Position numbers and translations under genes: made by a program. Shown here piece after piece: positions 62,862 to 64,000 of a stretch of 64,000 nucleotides of DNA. Numbering within the stretch: the first letter of the stretch is position 1; every line of letters begins with the position of its first letter. The DNA lies in contig CAZPKH010000001.1 in NCBI GenBank assembly GCA_964587165.1, forward strand, positions 1-64,000. Direction: 5' to 3'. The notes below the pieces were generated by a model. The model was not told where the DNA came from. It saw only the letters and a list, made by a program, of their open reading frames with translations, and did no database searches. This stretch comes from CAZPKH01 sp964587165 (GTDB taxonomy: Bacteria > Bacteroidota > Bacteroidia > Bacteroidales > Muribaculaceae).

Positions 62862-64000
62862 ATGCAACCATTCATTCATCTCCACACCCACACACAATAT
62901 TCGCTGCTCGACGGACAGGCTGCCATCGACAAACTCGTCGACAAAGCTATGGCCGACGGTATGCCGGGTATTGCTATCACCGACCATGGCAACATGTTCG
63001 GTATCAAGGAGTTTGCCAATTACGTCAATAAGAAGAACGGCAAGATAAAATCCGCCGTCAAAGATGCAGAGGCAGCTCTTGCCGAAGCACAGAGCGAGGG
63101 CGACCCTGCAAAAATAGAAGCTGCACAGGCCGAGCTCGACAAGGCGCGCGCAAAAAAACCGTTCAAACCGATATTCGGGTGCGAGATGTATGTGGCCAAC
63201 GAGGTGAACACTAAGGTAACCGACAAGACCGACCGTGGGCGCCACCTGGTGGTGCTGGCAAAAAACGAGAAAGGGTATCACAACCTGATCAAGCTCGTAT
63301 CGGAAGCGTGGACCAAAGGTTTCTACATGCACCCCCGCACCGACAAGCCCTCGCTGGCCGCCCGGCGCGAGGGGTTGATAATATGCTCGGCATGTCTTGG
63401 AGGCGAGATCCCCCGCCTTATCATGGCCGGCCAGATCGACAAAGCAGAAGAATCTGTACTATGGTTTAAAGAGACTTTCGGCGACGACTACTACATCGAG
63501 CTTCAGCGACATCAGACAAATGTGCCCGGTGGCGACCGCGAAGTGTACGAGCGGCAGAAGCAGGTCAACGAGGTGCTGATAGGATTTGCACGCAAGCATG
63601 GCATCAAGATCATATGCTCCAACGATGTGCATTTTGTAGATGCGGCTGATGCCGAAGCCCACGACCGACTGATATGCGTATCGACCAACTCTCTGGTGAA
63701 GGACGAGAAACGAATGCACTACACCAAGCAGGAGTGGATGAAGACTCAGGCTGAGATGAATGCTGTATTCAGCGACCTGCCGGATGCGCTGGCCAACACT
63801 GTAGAGATACTCGACAAAGTAGAGACATACTCTATAGACCATCCGCCGATCATGCCCAACTTCGAGATACCTGCCGAATTTGGCACCGAGGAGGAGTATC
63901 GCCGGAAGTTGACGGAGGAGGATCTGTTCAACGAATTTACACGCGACGAGAACGGCAACGTAGTGATGGACGAAGCCGCCGCACGCAAAAAAATAGAGAA
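62862..64000 (+). CDS. dnaE: DNA polymerase III subunit alpha, N-terminal part
   Basis: 379 codons are in the window; the gene continues past the right edge. It starts MQPFIHLHTHTQYSLLDGQA, the PHP domain of DnaE, followed by GIAITDHGNMFGIKEFANYV. Between the early PHP part and FKPIFGCEMYVA lies an insert of about 45 charged residues (KSAVKDAEAALAEAQSEG and on), probably helical; similar inserts occur in Bacteroidota DnaE. It is the replicative polymerase subunit. The 5' end is complete. Confidence 0.93.
   Translation, partial: MQPFIHLHTHTQYSLLDGQAAIDKLVDKAMADGMPGIAITDHGNMFGIKEFANYVNKKNGKIKSAVKDAEAALAEAQSEGDPAKIEAAQAELDKARAKKPFKPIFGCEMYVANEVNTKVTDKTDRGRHLVVLAKNEKGYHNLIKLVSEAWTKGFYMHPRTDKPSLAARREGLIICSACLGGEIPRLIMAGQIDKAEESVLWFKETFGDDYYIELQRHQTNVPGGDREVYERQKQVNEVLIGFARKHGIKIICSNDVHFVDAADAEAHDRLICVSTNSLVKDEKRMHYTKQEWMKTQAEMNAVFSDLPDALANTVEILDKVETYSIDHPPIMPNFEIPAEFGTEEEYRRKLTEEDLFNEFTRDENGNVVMDEAAARKKIE

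Noticed and set aside
1..64000. Prophage, transposon or integron
   Set aside because: No integrase, transposase, terminal repeats or phage structural gene is seen; the only unusual base composition is the AT-rich stretch at about 59.85-61.25 kb.

Overview
The window looks like chromosomal DNA of a Bacteroidales bacterium, probably near Muribaculaceae (the family is an inference from gene content). Direct signs: many intergenic regions carry the Bacteroidota promoter form TTTG/TTG - about 20 bp - TAnnTTTG; ribosome binding sites are poor in Shine-Dalgarno sequence; and the gene families are typical of the group (PPi-dependent phosphofructokinase, DUF3127, HmuY/TonB receptor pair, Porin_10-like barrel, calycin-like lipoproteins, exported proteins with Bacteroidota C-terminal tails). 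I see no phage, transposase, CRISPR array or rRNA. One tRNA (Glu, CTC) is present. The window ends inside dnaE.

Layout. 0-4 kb: a Crp/Fnr regulator, an exported GHL10-type glycosidase-like protein, and a membrane protein/ECF sigma/putative anti-sigma module. 4-10 kb, minus strand: an operon running ssb, 5'-nucleotidase, GH3-beta-lactamase fusion, beta-propeller lipoprotein, small membrane protein. 10-15 kb, plus: ABC exporter pair, acyltransferase, membrane phosphoesterase. 15-21 kb, plus: tex-folK, then tig, clpP and clpX (protein quality control). 21-29 kb, minus: a lipocalin-like lipoprotein, DUF3127 protein, then a polymer- or lipid-modification cluster (radical SAM, GT4, SGNH, MBOAT, PAP2), then pfp. 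29-34 kb, minus: purB-kdsB-glycerate kinase-degenerate M16 protein, translationally coupled.

34-42 kb, plus: a four-gene operon of two small exported proteins, a HmuY-like lipoprotein and a HmuR/BtuB-like TonB receptor, best read as a heme (or similar ligand) capture system; then a Porin_10-like barrel and a secreted protein with two CBM26-like starch-binding modules but no recognised catalytic domain. 42-49 kb: rpmH (51 aa), tilS, ald, uvrA, a GNAT protein and tRNA-Glu. 49-55 kb: a six-hairpin glycosidase, ruvA, a TonB receptor and a small unknown protein. 55-64 kb: a membrane protein/XRE regulator pair, DEAD-box helicase, glycosyltransferase, UDP-glucose dehydrogenase, an AT-rich lipoprotein gene split by an in-frame amber codon, an NhaC-type antiporter, and the 5' part of dnaE.

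The most unusual items are the HmuY/calycin-like operon, the radical SAM-GT-SGNH-MBOAT-PAP2 cluster, the amber-split lipoprotein, tandem repeats one to one-and-a-third helical turns long in two regulatory regions, a 5' leader motif shared by two distant exported-protein genes, and a tRNA-Glu with an imperfect acceptor stem next to a perfect alternative pairing segment. All names rest on reading motifs by eye; no database search was run.
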